A stretch of DNA of 64,000 bases from Paludibacteraceae bacterium (GCA_024399655.1 JAKSNP010000003.1:60778-124777); one strand, 5' to 3'; positions 15,895 through 25,933 are shown, counted from the stretch's first letter. Numbers and translations: made by a program. The notes: generated by a model not told the origin, from the sequence alone.

Positions 15895-15898
15895 GGTG

Positions 15899-15906
15899 CA
15901 AAAGTA
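15899..15906 (-). promoter_or_regulatory. -7 element of the split-B-repeat gene row
   Basis: TACTTTTG on the minus strand, 4 nt before the start codon. No good TTTG lies 20 nt upstream, so the promoter is weaker than others here, or the transcript is near-leaderless. Confidence 0.5.
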
Positions 15907-15976
15907 CTACAAATTTCTCAAATTTAAAAATATTCTCTCAGCAAAATACACGCGATATTAAGAGAGTAATGCTCTT

Positions 15977-15998
15977 TCTTAAAAATCGATATATTTTT
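15977..15998. repeat. Solo copy of the 22-bp motif that ends the 128-bp element
   Basis: TCTTAAAAATCG followed by ATATATTTTT matches the terminal motif at 45025 and 45131 and, in reverse, those at 9965 and 10069. No second copy sits about 105 bp away. The rest of 15907-16216 shows no gene or other feature. Confidence 0.6.
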
Positions 15999-16216
15999 GC
16001 GCTAAACGACTACTAATTATTGCGTCATTTAGAAAAAAATGAACACTAAATTATCAATAGCAAATACGATGCATTTTAGGTTAATAAAAACGATACCTAT
16101 CACATCTAAAAAGTATTTTCCAACAACAAATTCCCACTATACGGACGTAATACGCACCCTATACGGATATACCCTATCAAATATAGAAAAAAATATTAGG
16201 CAATATAGCACATTTA

Positions 16217-16248
16217 TTTGCGTAATTAAAAAATTATTTGTACTTTTG
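16217..16248 (+). promoter_or_regulatory. Promoter of valS
   Basis: TTTG (16217-16220), exactly 20 nt, then TACTTTTG (16241-16248). The roughly 100-nt leader contains a small hairpin, TTCGCT/AGCGAA at 16298-16313. Confidence 0.8.
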
Positions 16249-16353
16249 CATGTTTTTTCGCAATCTTATTCATTACGATTCTCATCCATATGAAAGATTC
16301 GCTCTGGAGCGAAGCGAAAATCATCAATACCACGAATAAAATAATCCTAAGAT

Positions 16354-18990
16354 ATGGACAAAAATTATAACCCATCTGAAATTGAAGCCCGTTGGTACCA
16401 ATATTGGCTGGACAATCGGCTTTTTCATAGTGAGCCTGACGGCAGAGAACCCTTCACAATCGTGATTCCGCCACCAAATGTGACCGGCGTCCTGCATATG
16501 GGTCACGTACTGAACGAAACCATACAAGACGTATTGGTGCGCCGCGCACGCCTGGAAGGCAAAAACGCCTGCTGGGTTCCCGGTACTGACCACGCTTCCA
16601 TCGCAACAGAAGCCAAAGTGATCAAACGACTGAAAGAACAAGGCATTAACAAAAGCGATCTGACCCGCGAAGAATTCCTGCGCCACGCCTGGGACTGGAC
16701 CGACGAACACGGAGGCATCATTCTGAAACAACTGCGCAAATTAGGTTGCTCCTGCGATTGGGACCGCACCGCTTTCACGATGGACGAAAGCCGTTCAAAA
16801 GCCGTAATACACGTATTCTGCGACCTCTATAAAAAAGGCCTTATCTATCGCGGACTGCGTATGGTGAACTGGGACCCCGAACGCCAAACCGCTTTGAGCG
16901 ACGAGGAGGTGATTTACCACGACGAGCACAGCAAATTCTATTATCTAAGATACAAAGTGGCTGAGGAGCCCGGAAAATACGCTATAGTAGCCACTACCCG
17001 TCCAGAGACCATCTTCGGCGATATTGCCGTATGCATCAACCCCAAGGAGGAGAAAAACCAATGGCTGAAAGGCAAACATGTAATCGTGCCGGGCGTAGGA
17101 CGCGTCATTCCTATTATTGAGGACCGATACGTAGAAATTGGATTCGGTACGGGCTGCCTGAAAGTGACTCCCGCCCACGACGTGAACGACTATGCATTGG
17201 GACAGAAATACAACCTGAAGACTATCGATATCTTCACGGCTGACGCCCATCTGAATATGGACACCGTGGAAGAAGAGTTGCGGGAGAACGTGAAGAAATA
17301 TCACGGCATGGACCGCTTTGAATGCCGTAAACAAATCGTGGAAGACCTGAAAGCTCTCGACCTGGTAGAGAAAATAGAAGACTACGACAATAAAGTAGGT
17401 TACTCGGAGCGCACCAACGTGCCCATTGAACCGAGACTGTCGTTGCAATGGTTCATCCGCATGCAGCACTTTGCCGACATCGCCCTGCCGCCCGTAATGA
17501 ACGACGACATCGTATTCTACCCCACCAAATACAAAAACACCTACCGCAACTGGCTGGAGAACATCAAAGACTGGTGCATCAGCCGCCAACTCTGGTGGGG
17601 ACACCGCATCCCGGCATACTACGACAAAGACATACTGGAGCAAACCGGATTGGAGAACTATCCAAATGATAAGATCATCGTGAGCGAAAAGGCTCCCGAA
17701 GGCAACTACGTACAGGACGAAGGCGCATTGGACACCTGGTTCAGTTCGTGGCTGTGGCCGATCAGTCTCTTCAACGGCATCGAACAACCCGACAACGACG
17801 AGATAGCTTACTACTACCCCACAGCTGACCTGGTTACCGGACCGGACATCATCTTCTTCTGGGTGGCCCGCATGATTATGGCCGGCTACGAATACCAAGG
17901 GAAGATGCCTTTCCGCCATGTATATTTCACGGGTATCGTACGCGACAAATTGGGAAGAAAAATGTCGAAGTCGCTAGGTAACAGTCCCGACCCGCTGGAA
18001 CTGATTGAGAAATACGGCGCCGACGGCGTAAGGATGGGTATATTGCTTTCCGCACCTGCTGGCAACGACATACTTTATGACGACAGCCTATGTGAGCAAG
18101 GCAGAAATTTCTGCAACAAGATTTGGAACTGTTTCCGTATGATCAAAGGATTAACCGTGGCCGAACAGGATGCTCCAATGACCGACCGCGAAGCCGTGAC
18201 CTGGTTCACGCTGATGCTCAGCCGTACGGAAAAAGAAGTGGCCGACCTCTTCAGCAAATACCGTTTAAGCGAGGCTCTGATGGCCATCTACAAACTGTTT
18301 ACAGATGAATTCTCGGGCTGGTATCTGGAGATGATCAAACCCGTATACGGACAACCTATCAGCAAAAATACCTACACCAGTACGTTGGTATTCTTTGAGC
18401 GCATGCTGCGTCTGCTGCATCCGTTCATGCCGTTTATCACCGAAGAACTGTATCACGAGTTGGCAGAGCGCGAAGAAGGCGACACTATCATGCGCGAAGA
18501 CACGATGGACTGGGATAGCGACGAATTTCTGAGTCAAGACCACGACGGGCAATTCCTTCAACGCGTGGAGGAGATGAAACAAGTGATTACGGGTGTTCGT
18601 AACGTACGTGCCAGCAAAAATATTCCACCCAAAGAGTGCTTGAACTTGATTGCTCCGGAGAATCTGAGCGAACTGGTAGGCAAACTGGCAAACTGCGAAA
18701 TTATCATCGGCGGCGAAAAACCCGCAACGGCCGCATCGTTTATCGTAGGCACCACCGAATACAGCGTACCTCTTGACCAATTCATCAACAAAGATGAAGA
18801 GATAAAGAAATTGGAGGCCGATCTGCAACATCAGGAAGGATTCCTGCGCGGCGTATTGGCCAAACTAAACAACGAACGCTTCGTGCAGAACGCCAAGCCC
18901 GAAATCGTGGAACTGGAACGTAAGAAACAACACGATGCAGAACAGCGTATCGCCACCATCAAAGCTTCAATCGAAGCGCTGAAAGCATAA
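16354..18990 (+). CDS. valS: Valine--tRNA ligase
   Basis: This class I synthetase of 878 residues charges tRNA-Val. The HIGH motif is in [16 protein letters not shown] (about residues 45-58) and the KMSKS motif is in [14 protein letters not shown]. The CP1 editing domain (ARWYQY-type N-terminus, then [10 protein letters not shown]) hydrolyses mischarged threonine. The C-terminus has the anticodon-binding helical bundle and a coiled-coil arm ([14 protein letters not shown]). The length is normal for the family. It is monocistronic, with its own promoter and a terminator directly after it. Confidence 0.98.
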   Translation: MDKNYNPSEIEARWYQYWLDNRLFHSEPDGREPFTIVIPPPNVTGVLHMGHVLNETIQDVLVRRARLEGKNACWVPGTDHASIATEAKVIKRLKEQGINKSDLTREEFLRHAWDWTDEHGGIILKQLRKLGCSCDWDRTAFTMDESRSKAVIHVFCDLYKKGLIYRGLRMVNWDPERQTALSDEEVIYHDEHSKFYYLRYKVAEEPGKYAIVATTRPETIFGDIAVCINPKEEKNQWLKGKHVIVPGVGRVIPIIEDRYVEIGFGTGCLKVTPAHDVNDYALGQKYNLKTIDIFTADAHLNMDTVEEELRENVKKYHGMDRFECRKQIVEDLKALDLVEKIEDYDNKVGYSERTNVPIEPRLSLQWFIRMQHFADIALPPVMNDDIVFYPTKYKNTYRNWLENIKDWCISRQLWWGHRIPAYYDKDILEQTGLENYPNDKIIVSEKAPEGNYVQDEGALDTWFSSWLWPISLFNGIEQPDNDEIAYYYPTADLVTGPDIIFFWVARMIMAGYEYQGKMPFRHVYFTGIVRDKLGRKMSKSLGNSPDPLELIEKYGADGVRMGILLSAPAGNDILYDDSLCEQGRNFCNKIWNCFRMIKGLTVAEQDAPMTDREAVTWFTLMLSRTEKEVADLFSKYRLSEALMAIYKLFTDEFSGWYLEMIKPVYGQPISKNTYTSTLVFFERMLRLLHPFMPFITEELYHELAEREEGDTIMREDTMDWDSDEFLSQDHDGQFLQRVEEMKQVITGVRNVRASKNIPPKECLNLIAPENLSELVGKLANCEIIIGGEKPATAASFIVGTTEYSVPLDQFINKDEEIKKLEADLQHQEGFLRGVLAKLNNERFVQNAKPEIVELERKKQHDAEQRIATIKASIEALKA

Positions 18991-19013
18991 ACAGCAAAAG
19001 ATGCTGAAAAAAG

Positions 19014-19046
19014 AATCGCGTACCTCATTCGGGGTGCGCGATTTTT
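19014..19046 (+). terminator. Terminator after valS
   Basis: AATCGCG (19014-19020) pairs with CGCGATT (19037-19043), extended by ACC/GGT, followed by TTT. It lies 24 nt after the valS stop. Confidence 0.8.
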
Positions 19047-19073
19047 CTATAGCGGTAAAAAATGAAGAGACAA

Positions 19074-19895
19074 TCAATTTTGTTCGGAAGAAGCCACTTC
19101 AACAGATTCTTCCTCCAAAATGAAGCCTTCCGTCTCGGGCTCGTCGGCTTCGATTTCATCCTGCCACTCAGGTGCGTCAGGGATAAGGACAGGGGCTTTG
19201 GTGTCATCCGCCAATTGCTTAGCAATACGACGACGTGCAGCATGCAGCATGCATATGCAGAAGATCCAAAAAAGCAATAGGACAACCCAGGTCCAGAAAC
19301 GATTGATATTGACCATATAAAGCAGGGAATCATAGATTCCATGGAGCATGGTAGGAACCAATATCACCAATGCCATATTCCACAAATGGCGCTCCTTGAA
19401 ATAAGCACGCGAATAAAAAAAGCCCATTGCAATGGCAAAGAAGAAATGGCCGGGTACGGAGAACATGGCACGCGAAACGGCTACTGTCTGCCAATTAGCG
19501 CTATTGGCAAAAAGATAAATAACGTTTTCGGTGGCAGCAAATCCCAATCCGACGCATGTAGCATAGACAATACCATCAAAGCGCTCGTCGAAATACTTAT
19601 TTTTGCGCAAAAGCAGCCAGAGCATAAAGAATTTGCTCACTTCCTCCGGGAAAGCGGCCCCGACGAAAGCGGCTTGAACAGCATGAAAAAAAGTATTATG
19701 AGGCGGGACCCACCCCCACATGCGGACAGCAATTTCGATGGCTAAAGCCAAAACTACCGAAAGAACCCCGAAAAGGATACCTTTGAGCCAAAGAGAAAGG
19801 GGTTCGGGATGGTGACGATCCTTGATATAAATATACACCATCAAAATAAGTGCAGGAGCCAAACCTGCCAAAACCATCAGTTGTTCTTCATTCAT
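19074..19895 (-). CDS. PrsW-family intramembrane protease
   Basis: The 273-residue integral membrane protein has about seven to eight helices. The family signatures are PEEVSKF (paired Glu), ATENVIY, a PGHFFFAIAMGF motif and LHGIYDSLLY near the last helices. These conserved Glu, His and Asp residues define PrsW, which in Bacillus cuts the anti-sigma factor RsiW. In Bacteroidales the substrate is unknown. The cytoplasmic C-terminal tail is acidic (EWQDEIEADEPETEGFILEE). It is the last gene of a minus-strand group, 18 nt after the OmpA-like gene. Confidence 0.9.
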   Translation of the reverse strand: MNEEQLMVLAGLAPALILMVYIYIKDRHHPEPLSLWLKGILFGVLSVVLALAIEIAVRMWGWVPPHNTFFHAVQAAFVGAAFPEEVSKFFMLWLLLRKNKYFDERFDGIVYATCVGLGFAATENVIYLFANSANWQTVAVSRAMFSVPGHFFFAIAMGFFYSRAYFKERHLWNMALVILVPTMLHGIYDSLLYMVNINRFWTWVVLLLFWIFCICMLHAARRRIAKQLADDTKAPVLIPDAPEWQDEIEADEPETEGFILEEESVEVASSEQN

Positions 19896-19913
19896 ATAAG
19901 ATAAAACGGGAAT

Positions 19914-21323
19914 TTACTTGACGAAACGTACTTCCACCCTTCGGTTGATAGCCCTTCCCTGATCGGTATGATTATCGGCAATCGGACGGGATTCACCATA
20001 GCCGGTGGTAAGAATATTAGTTTCAATACATCCGTGTTGCACAAGATAGGCCTTGACCGACTCAGCACGATTGCGACTGAGAATCATGTTATCCGTCTCG
20101 CTACCTACATTGTCAGTATGTCCGGAAATCTCAATAACCGCTTCCGGGTGAAGAACGAGCCATTCGACCCAACGGTTGAGTTCGTCGCAAGATTCGGGCA
20201 GAAGATCGGCTTTTGCCGTAGCGAAATAGATATGCTCCATACGAACCACCTGTTCCGCAATACCAATAACGGGCTCGGGGCGCACCTCTTCCGGAAGTTG
20301 AATCCAATATAAATCGTGAATACGTCGGCTGTCGGCAGCAGCAAAATATGCCATCTGTCCATCTGCGGAAAAACGATACCAGCACTCGTTGTCGGGCGTA
20401 TTGATATTGAGTCCGAGGTTTTTTGGTTCCGACCAATTGGTGTAGGTATCATCCAGGCGCGTAGACATATACACATCAAGCGCACCAAGCGAGCCATGGG
20501 AAGAAGAGGAGAAATAGAGGGTTTTGCCATCTGCGTGCAAAACGGGTGAGCGCTCCAAGCCGGAAGTATTGATTGACGGACCCAATTCTACTGGGTGCGA
20601 CCAATGTCCATTGTCATCGAGCAAAGAGACATATATGTTAAGCGAAGATTTCTCTTCACGTTCGGTGCGCGTTTCGGCTGCAAAGAAGAAAGCCCGTCCG
20701 TCGGCGGAGAGAAAGCCATCCACCTGATAAGGACTGATTGTGAGATAATCGGGCAAAGCGGAAGGTCGCGACCAATAGCCGTTGACTATCTCGGAGGCAA
20801 ACATCCTACCCTGTTGGAAAAGTAGCAGACCCGTTCCGTCAATAGTAAGCGACATAGGTGCTTCGTTGAGACCAGTGGCCAAATCGGAAACCAATTTAGC
20901 TTTGGTCCATTGTCCGTCAATCCGACGGCTTACAAAGATATCTTCTGCTCCAAAATTATTGGAGCGATATTGCCCACAAAACATAAGCGTCTGTCCGTCC
21001 CCAGAAAGGACAGGACCGTATTCATCTCCGTCAGAATTGATAGCAGCGGGGAACGGGACTGCAACAAGTGTGGAATCGAAATCACCAGCCAAAGTGAGGA
21101 GCAGATGCTGATAATCGCTTAGATCGCCCAATTGCGTCTGATGACTTTGCGCAATAGCCAAAGCCTCGCCAAAATCATGGCGACGCAACGCTGGCGCTAT
21201 TTCCTGCTGCAAATCGGCATAAGTATAGGGTTTAGCAGGTTTACGTGCTGCATTTGCATTGGAAATGCCCAAGAAAGATGCCCAAAGCCATACAAACAAG
21301 AAAACATAATGATGATTCTTCAT
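19914..21323 (-). CDS. OmpA-family protein with PD40 repeats
   Basis: The 469-residue protein (signal peptide from MKNHHYVFLFVWLWASF) has a short helical N-terminus resembling a TPR remnant and a run of WD40-like PD40 strands (PVLSGDGQTLMFCGQYR, SLTIDGTGLLLFQQG, PVLHADGKTLYFSSSSHG). It ends in an OmpA peptidoglycan-binding domain (YFATAKADLLPESCDELNRW, ISGHTDNVGS, LSRNRAESVKAYL). This is close to PorE of the type IX secretion system and to related anchoring proteins, but without a clear carboxypeptidase-regulatory domain. An ATG at 21356 overlaps the bcp stop as ATGA and could be used by coupling; the start at 21323 gives the better signal peptide. Confidence 0.85.
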   Translation of the reverse strand: MKNHHYVFLFVWLWASFLGISNANAARKPAKPYTYADLQQEIAPALRRHDFGEALAIAQSHQTQLGDLSDYQHLLLTLAGDFDSTLVAVPFPAAINSDGDEYGPVLSGDGQTLMFCGQYRSNNFGAEDIFVSRRIDGQWTKAKLVSDLATGLNEAPMSLTIDGTGLLLFQQGRMFASEIVNGYWSRPSALPDYLTISPYQVDGFLSADGRAFFFAAETRTEREEKSSLNIYVSLLDDNGHWSHPVELGPSINTSGLERSPVLHADGKTLYFSSSSHGSLGALDVYMSTRLDDTYTNWSEPKNLGLNINTPDNECWYRFSADGQMAYFAAADSRRIHDLYWIQLPEEVRPEPVIGIAEQVVRMEHIYFATAKADLLPESCDELNRWVEWLVLHPEAVIEISGHTDNVGSETDNMILSRNRAESVKAYLVQHGCIETNILTTGYGESRPIADNHTDQGRAINRRVEVRFVK

Positions 21324-21352
21324 AAGCTGGAAAGAAACATTCAGATGGAAAA

Positions 21353-21805
21353 TCATAATTGAAGAATCTGCTCGGCGTGAATAGCAGTTTTTATTTCTTT
21401 TGGCCCCATTATGCGCTCAATAACGCCCTCTTCATTGACTATATAGGTAGTACGAATAGTGCCAATGGTTTTATGACCGCAAGCAACTTTCTCACCCCAG
21501 CAGCCCAGGGATTGAAGAAGTGTGGTTTCGGTGTCGGCGATCAATGGAAACTCAAGCCCGTTGTTCTGAGCAAATTTGAGTTGCATGGTCTGCGTATCCT
21601 TACTTACACCAATAATGGCATAACCTTTAGCCTCCAATTCGGCCTTGTGAGACTGGAGGGAGCAAGCTTCTGCTGTGCAGCCGCTGGTATTTGCCTTTGG
21701 ATAACTGTAAAGCACAATTTTACGGCCACGGAAATCACTACTCTTAATTTGATTACCAAATTGATCAATACCCAGTATTTCGGGAATTTTATCTCCAATA
21801 TTCAT
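21353..21805 (-). CDS. bcp: Thiol peroxidase (Bcp/PrxQ)
   Basis: From MNIGDKIPEILGIDQ the product is a 150-residue peroxiredoxin of the Bcp/PrxQ group. The peroxidatic Cys43 and resolving Cys48 are in TSGCTAEACSL, within the YSYPKANTSGC context, with the later SVTFR-like region as GTIRTTYIV. It reduces peroxides using thioredoxin and protects an anaerobe during oxygen exposure. An ORF start further upstream adds 60 residues without homology and overlaps the thioesterase gene, so it was rejected. The stop overlaps an ATG of the next gene (ATGA). Confidence 0.93.
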   Translation of the reverse strand: MNIGDKIPEILGIDQFGNQIKSSDFRGRKIVLYSYPKANTSGCTAEACSLQSHKAELEAKGYAIIGVSKDTQTMQLKFAQNNGLEFPLIADTETTLLQSLGCWGEKVACGHKTIGTIRTTYIVNEEGVIERIMGPKEIKTAIHAEQILQL

Positions 21806-21857
21806 AATTAATGTATAAACAGTTGTACAAATGATTCGATTGATGAACAGCAGTACC

Positions 21858-22274
21858 TTATTTAGGCAACTTAGTAGTACGAACGAACATGCCTTCCACT
21901 TCGGCAATAAGCATGCCTTCTGCGTCACGAATATCCACATGAAGACGCGGTTTGCGCCCACGCTCAAGATATGACGCCTCAGCAATAAGCATGATTCCAG
22001 GCAAACCCGGATGATGATAAGTGATATCAGTAGTCACAGAAAGGCCGACACCCAACGCTTCGTCTTCTGGAGAATTGACTCCATTGACTACTGCCGCCAT
22101 ACACAAATCGGCCAAAGTGAAAAGAGCGCCTCCCTGACAGACATCAGCACCGTTCAAATGACGGGACTCAACAGTCATCTCACAACGAGCATATCCTGCT
22201 TTCATCTCTACAATTTGTATGCCATTTGTATTGGCGAAACGGTCGTAGGTGTTCAAAAAAAATTGCGACATCAT
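21858..22274 (-). CDS. PaaI-type hotdog thioesterase
   Basis: From MMSQFFLNTYDRFA the product is about 139 residues with the PaaI hotdog pattern: RHLNGADVCQGGALFTLADLCMA (HxNG...G motif with the catalytic Asp), then VTTDITYHHPG and AEVEGMFVRT. Such enzymes hydrolyse acyl- or aryl-CoA thioesters, often as housekeeping of stuck CoA esters. Two adjacent ATGs (22274 and 22271) are equally possible. Its position before bcp and after the CPBP gene suggests one transcription unit from menA onward. Confidence 0.85.
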   Translation of the reverse strand: MMSQFFLNTYDRFANTNGIQIVEMKAGYARCEMTVESRHLNGADVCQGGALFTLADLCMAAVVNGVNSPEDEALGVGLSVTTDITYHHPGLPGIMLIAEASYLERGRKPRLHVDIRDAEGMLIAEVEGMFVRTTKLPK

Positions 22275-22353
22275 AATGAAACAAAATAAATATTTATGTG
22301 CGATGCAATCACTATTTATCAAACTTGACAAAACTTAGCCCAGACTAACCGCA

Positions 22354-23019
22354 TCAAATAGGAAACCAAACGAAGACAGCTGCATCCCACAAAGCATGGC
22401 TGATGATAAGCGCCGGCAAACGTTTGGGCATCAGATAATAGAGTCCTCCCCACACAATTCCGCAGACTAATGCAGCCATTATTAGCATGAAATTGAAGGA
22501 AAACAAATGCACCAATGTATACAAACCTACGGCCAAAAATGTGGGAGCCGACAGTCTGATAGCCTGAGAAACAGAATCGAACAAGGGCATATCGGTGTGA
22601 AGGAACTGCAAATATAGTGAACGTTGTATATAGCCACGCCAGAAAATCTCTTCGGCCGGACCGATGATAAAAAGCAACAAAAGGGAAATCAACCAGGGTT
22701 GGAATCCTTGCTTCATGCCGTAAATAGAATTGACTTGCTGACGCGCAAATGAAGGGAAAAGCCATTGGCTGACCTTATCACCCAGCCAAAAGACGCCCCA
22801 TAAAAGGACAGCAATCGCTATGCCCAATACCAGATCCGACCATCTGAAATGCAACTGACGCCACCATGGACCGCCCCAAAAGGAAGCTAAAGCGATAAGC
22901 GTCACGGCGGAAAATGTCATAGCGGGCCAAAAAGGAATAAAAGGGGCTGTCCATGGACTGAACATCAATGTCCACAAGACAAATGCCACGCCAAAAGAAA
23001 AACACAAACGCTTTACCAT
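22354..23019 (-). CDS. CPBP-family intramembrane metalloprotease
   Basis: The product is about 221 residues with several membrane helices. The Rce1/CPBP signature is EEIFWRGYIQ (EExxxR), followed by the His motifs LVHLFSFN and SHALWDAAVF. Family members are glutamate-dependent intramembrane proteases or immunity-type proteins; the substrate here is unknown. The start MVKRLCFSFG gives a 7-nt overlap with menA; a start 33 nt earlier would enlarge the overlap to 40 nt. Confidence 0.85.
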   Translation of the reverse strand: MVKRLCFSFGVAFVLWTLMFSPWTAPFIPFWPAMTFSAVTLIALASFWGGPWWRQLHFRWSDLVLGIAIAVLLWGVFWLGDKVSQWLFPSFARQQVNSIYGMKQGFQPWLISLLLLFIIGPAEEIFWRGYIQRSLYLQFLHTDMPLFDSVSQAIRLSAPTFLAVGLYTLVHLFSFNFMLIMAALVCGIVWGGLYYLMPKRLPALIISHALWDAAVFVWFPI

Positions 23020-23903
23020 AGCAGACTCAAAAGCATTCCCACTAAAAGACAAACCGTATTGATCAACTGGTGCTGAGCCGTGAATTGGTCCAAAGTATCT
23101 ATATTATCTCCGTGAGATGCACCTTTCATGACACGCGTATTGCGTAAAGCCAAGACAGCAGCAGGCACGACGAAGAGAATCATTGACCAATGCAAGTGAG
23201 CAGTAAGCACGCAAATAATCACCCAAAGCAATGGTAACCATTCTTCCACATAATACACCCATTGTGAAGCACGTAAGCCTATAAGCATGGCGAAAGTATG
23301 AATATGAGCATGACTGTCACGAACAGTATCACGCGTATTATTGGCATGCAAAACCGCCATAGTAATCGTAGCGAAAGTAGGGGTTATCCACAACGAAGTC
23401 CAATCGAGCCTGCCGGTAAGGACAAACGCAGTACCTAATGTAGGCAACACACCGAAGGTAAGCAAAATATCCAGATCGCCCAGAGCGTGGAATTTGAGCC
23501 AAGGATAAGCAACAACCAATGAAGCACCCAAAAGGCCGAAAATCAACAGAGGCCAACCTACGGCACACATCAAGCCAATGCCGCACACACAAGCCAATGC
23601 CAACATTATGCAGGCGAAAATCATTGTTTCACGGGCAGTGAGAAGTCCTCCGGTAATCGTGGCAGAACCAACAGCGGGATCAGTATCCACACCTTTACGA
23701 AAATCGAAATAATCAGAAAACAGATTGCCGGCAGCATGAAACAACACAATTCCCCAAAGAGTCCAAAGTGTCATTCCATATGAGATATCTATGCCCGATG
23801 CTTTGAGAAATGCGGCCGTAAGAACTACAGGGGCTACTGAAACTGGGAACGACCAAGGACGCATAGCCAGCCACAATTGCTTAATAGAATGTTTCATTAT
23901 CAT
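23013..23903 (-). CDS. menA: 1,4-dihydroxy-2-naphthoate polyprenyltransferase
   Basis: This 296-residue UbiA-superfamily membrane enzyme attaches the polyprenyl chain in menaquinone synthesis. The first Asp-rich motif is NLFSDYFDFRKGVDTD and the second is HANNTRDTVRDSHA; eight or nine hydrophobic helices surround them. The MenA subgroup is preferred over UbiA or chlorophyll relatives because of the NLFSDYFD context common in Bacteroidales. Two in-frame ATGs lie six bases apart. It is the first gene of the minus-strand run down to PrsW, with a clear promoter. Confidence 0.92.
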   Translation of the reverse strand: MIMKHSIKQLWLAMRPWSFPVSVAPVVLTAAFLKASGIDISYGMTLWTLWGIVLFHAAGNLFSDYFDFRKGVDTDPAVGSATITGGLLTARETMIFACIMLALACVCGIGLMCAVGWPLLIFGLLGASLVVAYPWLKFHALGDLDILLTFGVLPTLGTAFVLTGRLDWTSLWITPTFATITMAVLHANNTRDTVRDSHAHIHTFAMLIGLRASQWVYYVEEWLPLLWVIICVLTAHLHWSMILFVVPAAVLALRNTRVMKGASHGDNIDTLDQFTAQHQLINTVCLLVGMLLSLLW

Positions 23904-23934
23904 GAATAAAGTTGTCGAATTTTAAAATAATGTA

Positions 23935-23966
23935 CAAAGGTACAAAAATTAGGCGGAATAAGCAAA
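23935..23966 (-). promoter_or_regulatory. Promoter of menA
   Basis: TTTG (23963-23966), 20 nt, then TACCTTTG (23935-23942) on the minus strand, about 30 nt before menA. Confidence 0.82.
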
Positions 23967-24026
23967 TAAAAGAAGATATATTTTCAAAAAAGCCGATAAA
24001 AATGGACAAATCAATGAATAAAATGA

Positions 24027-24065
24027 CAAAAAAAGTGCGCTTCACGTACGGAAACGCACCTTTTT
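24027..24065 (-). terminator. Terminator of the lysine fermentation operon
   Basis: GTGCG (24035-24039) and CGCAC (24055-24059) form a stem, extended by flanking A and T runs, with a T run on the minus strand. It lies 45 nt after etfA. The flanking A/T runs mean it could also act on the plus strand. Confidence 0.7.
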
Positions 24066-24109
24066 CAGAAGGGATGAAGGGCAAAATGCCACATCCCCGA
24101 AAGCAAGAA

Positions 24110-25126
24110 TTATTTCTCCAATTCTTTCTTGATACGCTCAGTGAGCATAGGAACGATTTTGTGGAGATCTCCTACGATACCCAGGTCTGCAACAGAGAAG
24201 ATAGGAGCATATTTATCCTTGTTGATAGCAATGATGTAGCCGGATTCTTCCATACCAGCAAGGTGTTGGATAGCACCGGAGATACCGCATGCCATATAGA
24301 GGTTAGGACGAACGGTTTTACCGGTTTGACCAACCTGATAAGCATGATCCATAATGCCTGCATCAACCATAGCACGAGAGGAAGAAACCATACCGCCCAA
24401 TACATCAGCCAAGCCTTGCAATTTCTTGAAGCCTTCAGCATCATGCACGCCACGACCACCGGAAACCAGGATCTTAGCATTGGAGATATCAGCCACTTTC
24501 TTGTCATTCATCTTGGTTTCAACGATACGAACTTTGAAACGAGCTGCATCAAATTTGGGTTCAAAATTGGAAATGATGCCTTTGCGACCAACCTCGCGAG
24601 TGCGTTTTTGCATCACACCGGGACGAACGGTAGACATTTGCGGACGAGAAGTGGGGCAAATAATTGTAGCCATCAAGTTACCACCGAATGCGGGACGAGT
24701 GGAATGGAACTCAAGGTGTCCGTCTTTTTCATCCACTTCCATAGAGAGTTTTGTACAGTCAGCAACTAGACCGCTCTTCAATTTGCAAGCCAAACGGGGA
24801 GCGAGGTCACGACCGATAGTGGTAGCTCCGTAGAGAACGATTTGGGGGTGACGCTCCATAATGATTTGATAGATAGCTTGAGTGTATTGCTCGGTAAGAT
24901 AGTCCTTTAATTCGGGACGATCCACAACGATCACTTCGTCAGCACCCATTTCAACGAGATCCTGAGCTTTATCGCTGATACCGGAACCAAGCAGCATAGC
25001 AACCACTTTTTGCCCGAGGGAAGCAGCGAGATCGTTGGCCTTACCAAGGAGTTCATAAGCTACATTTTGAATAACGCCATTGCGTTGTTCTGCAAAAATA
25101 TAAACATTCTTATATTCGTTTTCCAT
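24110..25126 (-). CDS. etfA: Electron transfer flavoprotein, alpha subunit
   Basis: This 338-residue EtfA has the N-terminal domain (NVYIFAEQRNGVIQ) and the C-terminal FAD-binding domain (ILVSGGRGVHDAEGF, SRAMVDAG, HAYQVGQTGKTVRPNLYMACGISGAIQH, INKDKYAPIFSVADLGIVGD). With EtfB it transfers electrons to the butyryl-CoA dehydrogenase encoded upstream. In butyrate-forming anaerobes this complex often bifurcates electrons from NADH to ferredoxin and crotonyl-CoA. Bifurcation cannot be confirmed by eye. It is the last gene of the lysine operon, 12 nt after etfB. Confidence 0.96.
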   Translation of the reverse strand: MENEYKNVYIFAEQRNGVIQNVAYELLGKANDLAASLGQKVVAMLLGSGISDKAQDLVEMGADEVIVVDRPELKDYLTEQYTQAIYQIIMERHPQIVLYGATTIGRDLAPRLACKLKSGLVADCTKLSMEVDEKDGHLEFHSTRPAFGGNLMATIICPTSRPQMSTVRPGVMQKRTREVGRKGIISNFEPKFDAARFKVRIVETKMNDKKVADISNAKILVSGGRGVHDAEGFKKLQGLADVLGGMVSSSRAMVDAGIMDHAYQVGQTGKTVRPNLYMACGISGAIQHLAGMEESGYIIAINKDKYAPIFSVADLGIVGDLHKIVPMLTERIKKELEK

Positions 25127-25138
25127 AGTAAATCCTCC

Positions 25139-25921
25139 TTAGATAATATGTTTTTCTTTAAGACGAGCAACAATCAGTTCAACTGCTTCTTCTTCACTTA
25201 CCTCATGTACTTCACCGGGCTCTTTAAGGGCTTTGGGGAAGGATTTGAACACTTTGGTAGGAGAGCCTTTGAGACCGAGTTTGGTTTCATCCACATCAAT
25301 TTTGTCTGCGGTCCAAACTTCCACTTCTTTGGTAGCATAAGCCTCAATAATGCCCTCAACGGTCATATAGCGGGGTTTGAATGCTGAAGCGAGAACGGTG
25401 AGGACACATTTGCCATCCACTTCAAGGGTTTGAACGGAATCTTCGTTCTCTTTCTTGACGATGATTTTATCACCCTTTTTCTCGGCGTCGATTACATAAC
25501 TTACCTGAGGGAGATCAAGATGTTCAGCCATTTCGGGAGCTACTTGAGCGGTATCACCATCGATAGCCTGACGGCCGGCAATAATGATATCATAATCAAG
25601 CGTTTTGATGCAACCAGCAAGAGCATAGGACGTAGCCAGCGTATCAGCACCTGCGAAACGACGGTCGGACAGGAGGATAGCACGGTCTGCACCCATAGCC
25701 AAAGCTTCGCGCAGAATGAGGTCGGCTTGAGGAGGACCCATGGAAACAACGGTAACAGTAGCACCATGTTGTTCCTTCAGACGAAGAGCGAGTTCAAGAC
25801 CGCCTTTATCATCAGGATTCATAATAGACGGAACACCGTCACGGATAAGTGTACCTTTTACGGGATCGATTTTGATCTCAGTGGTATCGGGAACTTGTTT
25901 TGCACAAACGATAATATTCAT
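25139..25921 (-). CDS. etfB: Electron transfer flavoprotein, beta subunit
   Basis: This 260-residue EtfB begins MNIIVCAKQVPDTTEIKIDP, has NPDDKGGLELALRLKE, the adenine-nucleotide-binding SMGPPQADLILREALAMGADRA segment, and AGRQAIDGDTAQVAPEMAE. It pairs with EtfA as the redox partner of Bcd. It sits 12 nt from both neighbours (bcd upstream, etfA downstream), so the three are clearly one unit. The order bcd-etfB-etfA is the usual one in butyrate producers. Confidence 0.96.
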   Translation of the reverse strand: MNIIVCAKQVPDTTEIKIDPVKGTLIRDGVPSIMNPDDKGGLELALRLKEQHGATVTVVSMGPPQADLILREALAMGADRAILLSDRRFAGADTLATSYALAGCIKTLDYDIIIAGRQAIDGDTAQVAPEMAEHLDLPQVSYVIDAEKKGDKIIVKKENEDSVQTLEVDGKCVLTVLASAFKPRYMTVEGIIEAYATKEVEVWTADKIDVDETKLGLKGSPTKVFKSFPKALKEPGEVHEVSEEEAVELIVARLKEKHII

Positions 25922-25933
25922 ACTATGTCCTCC

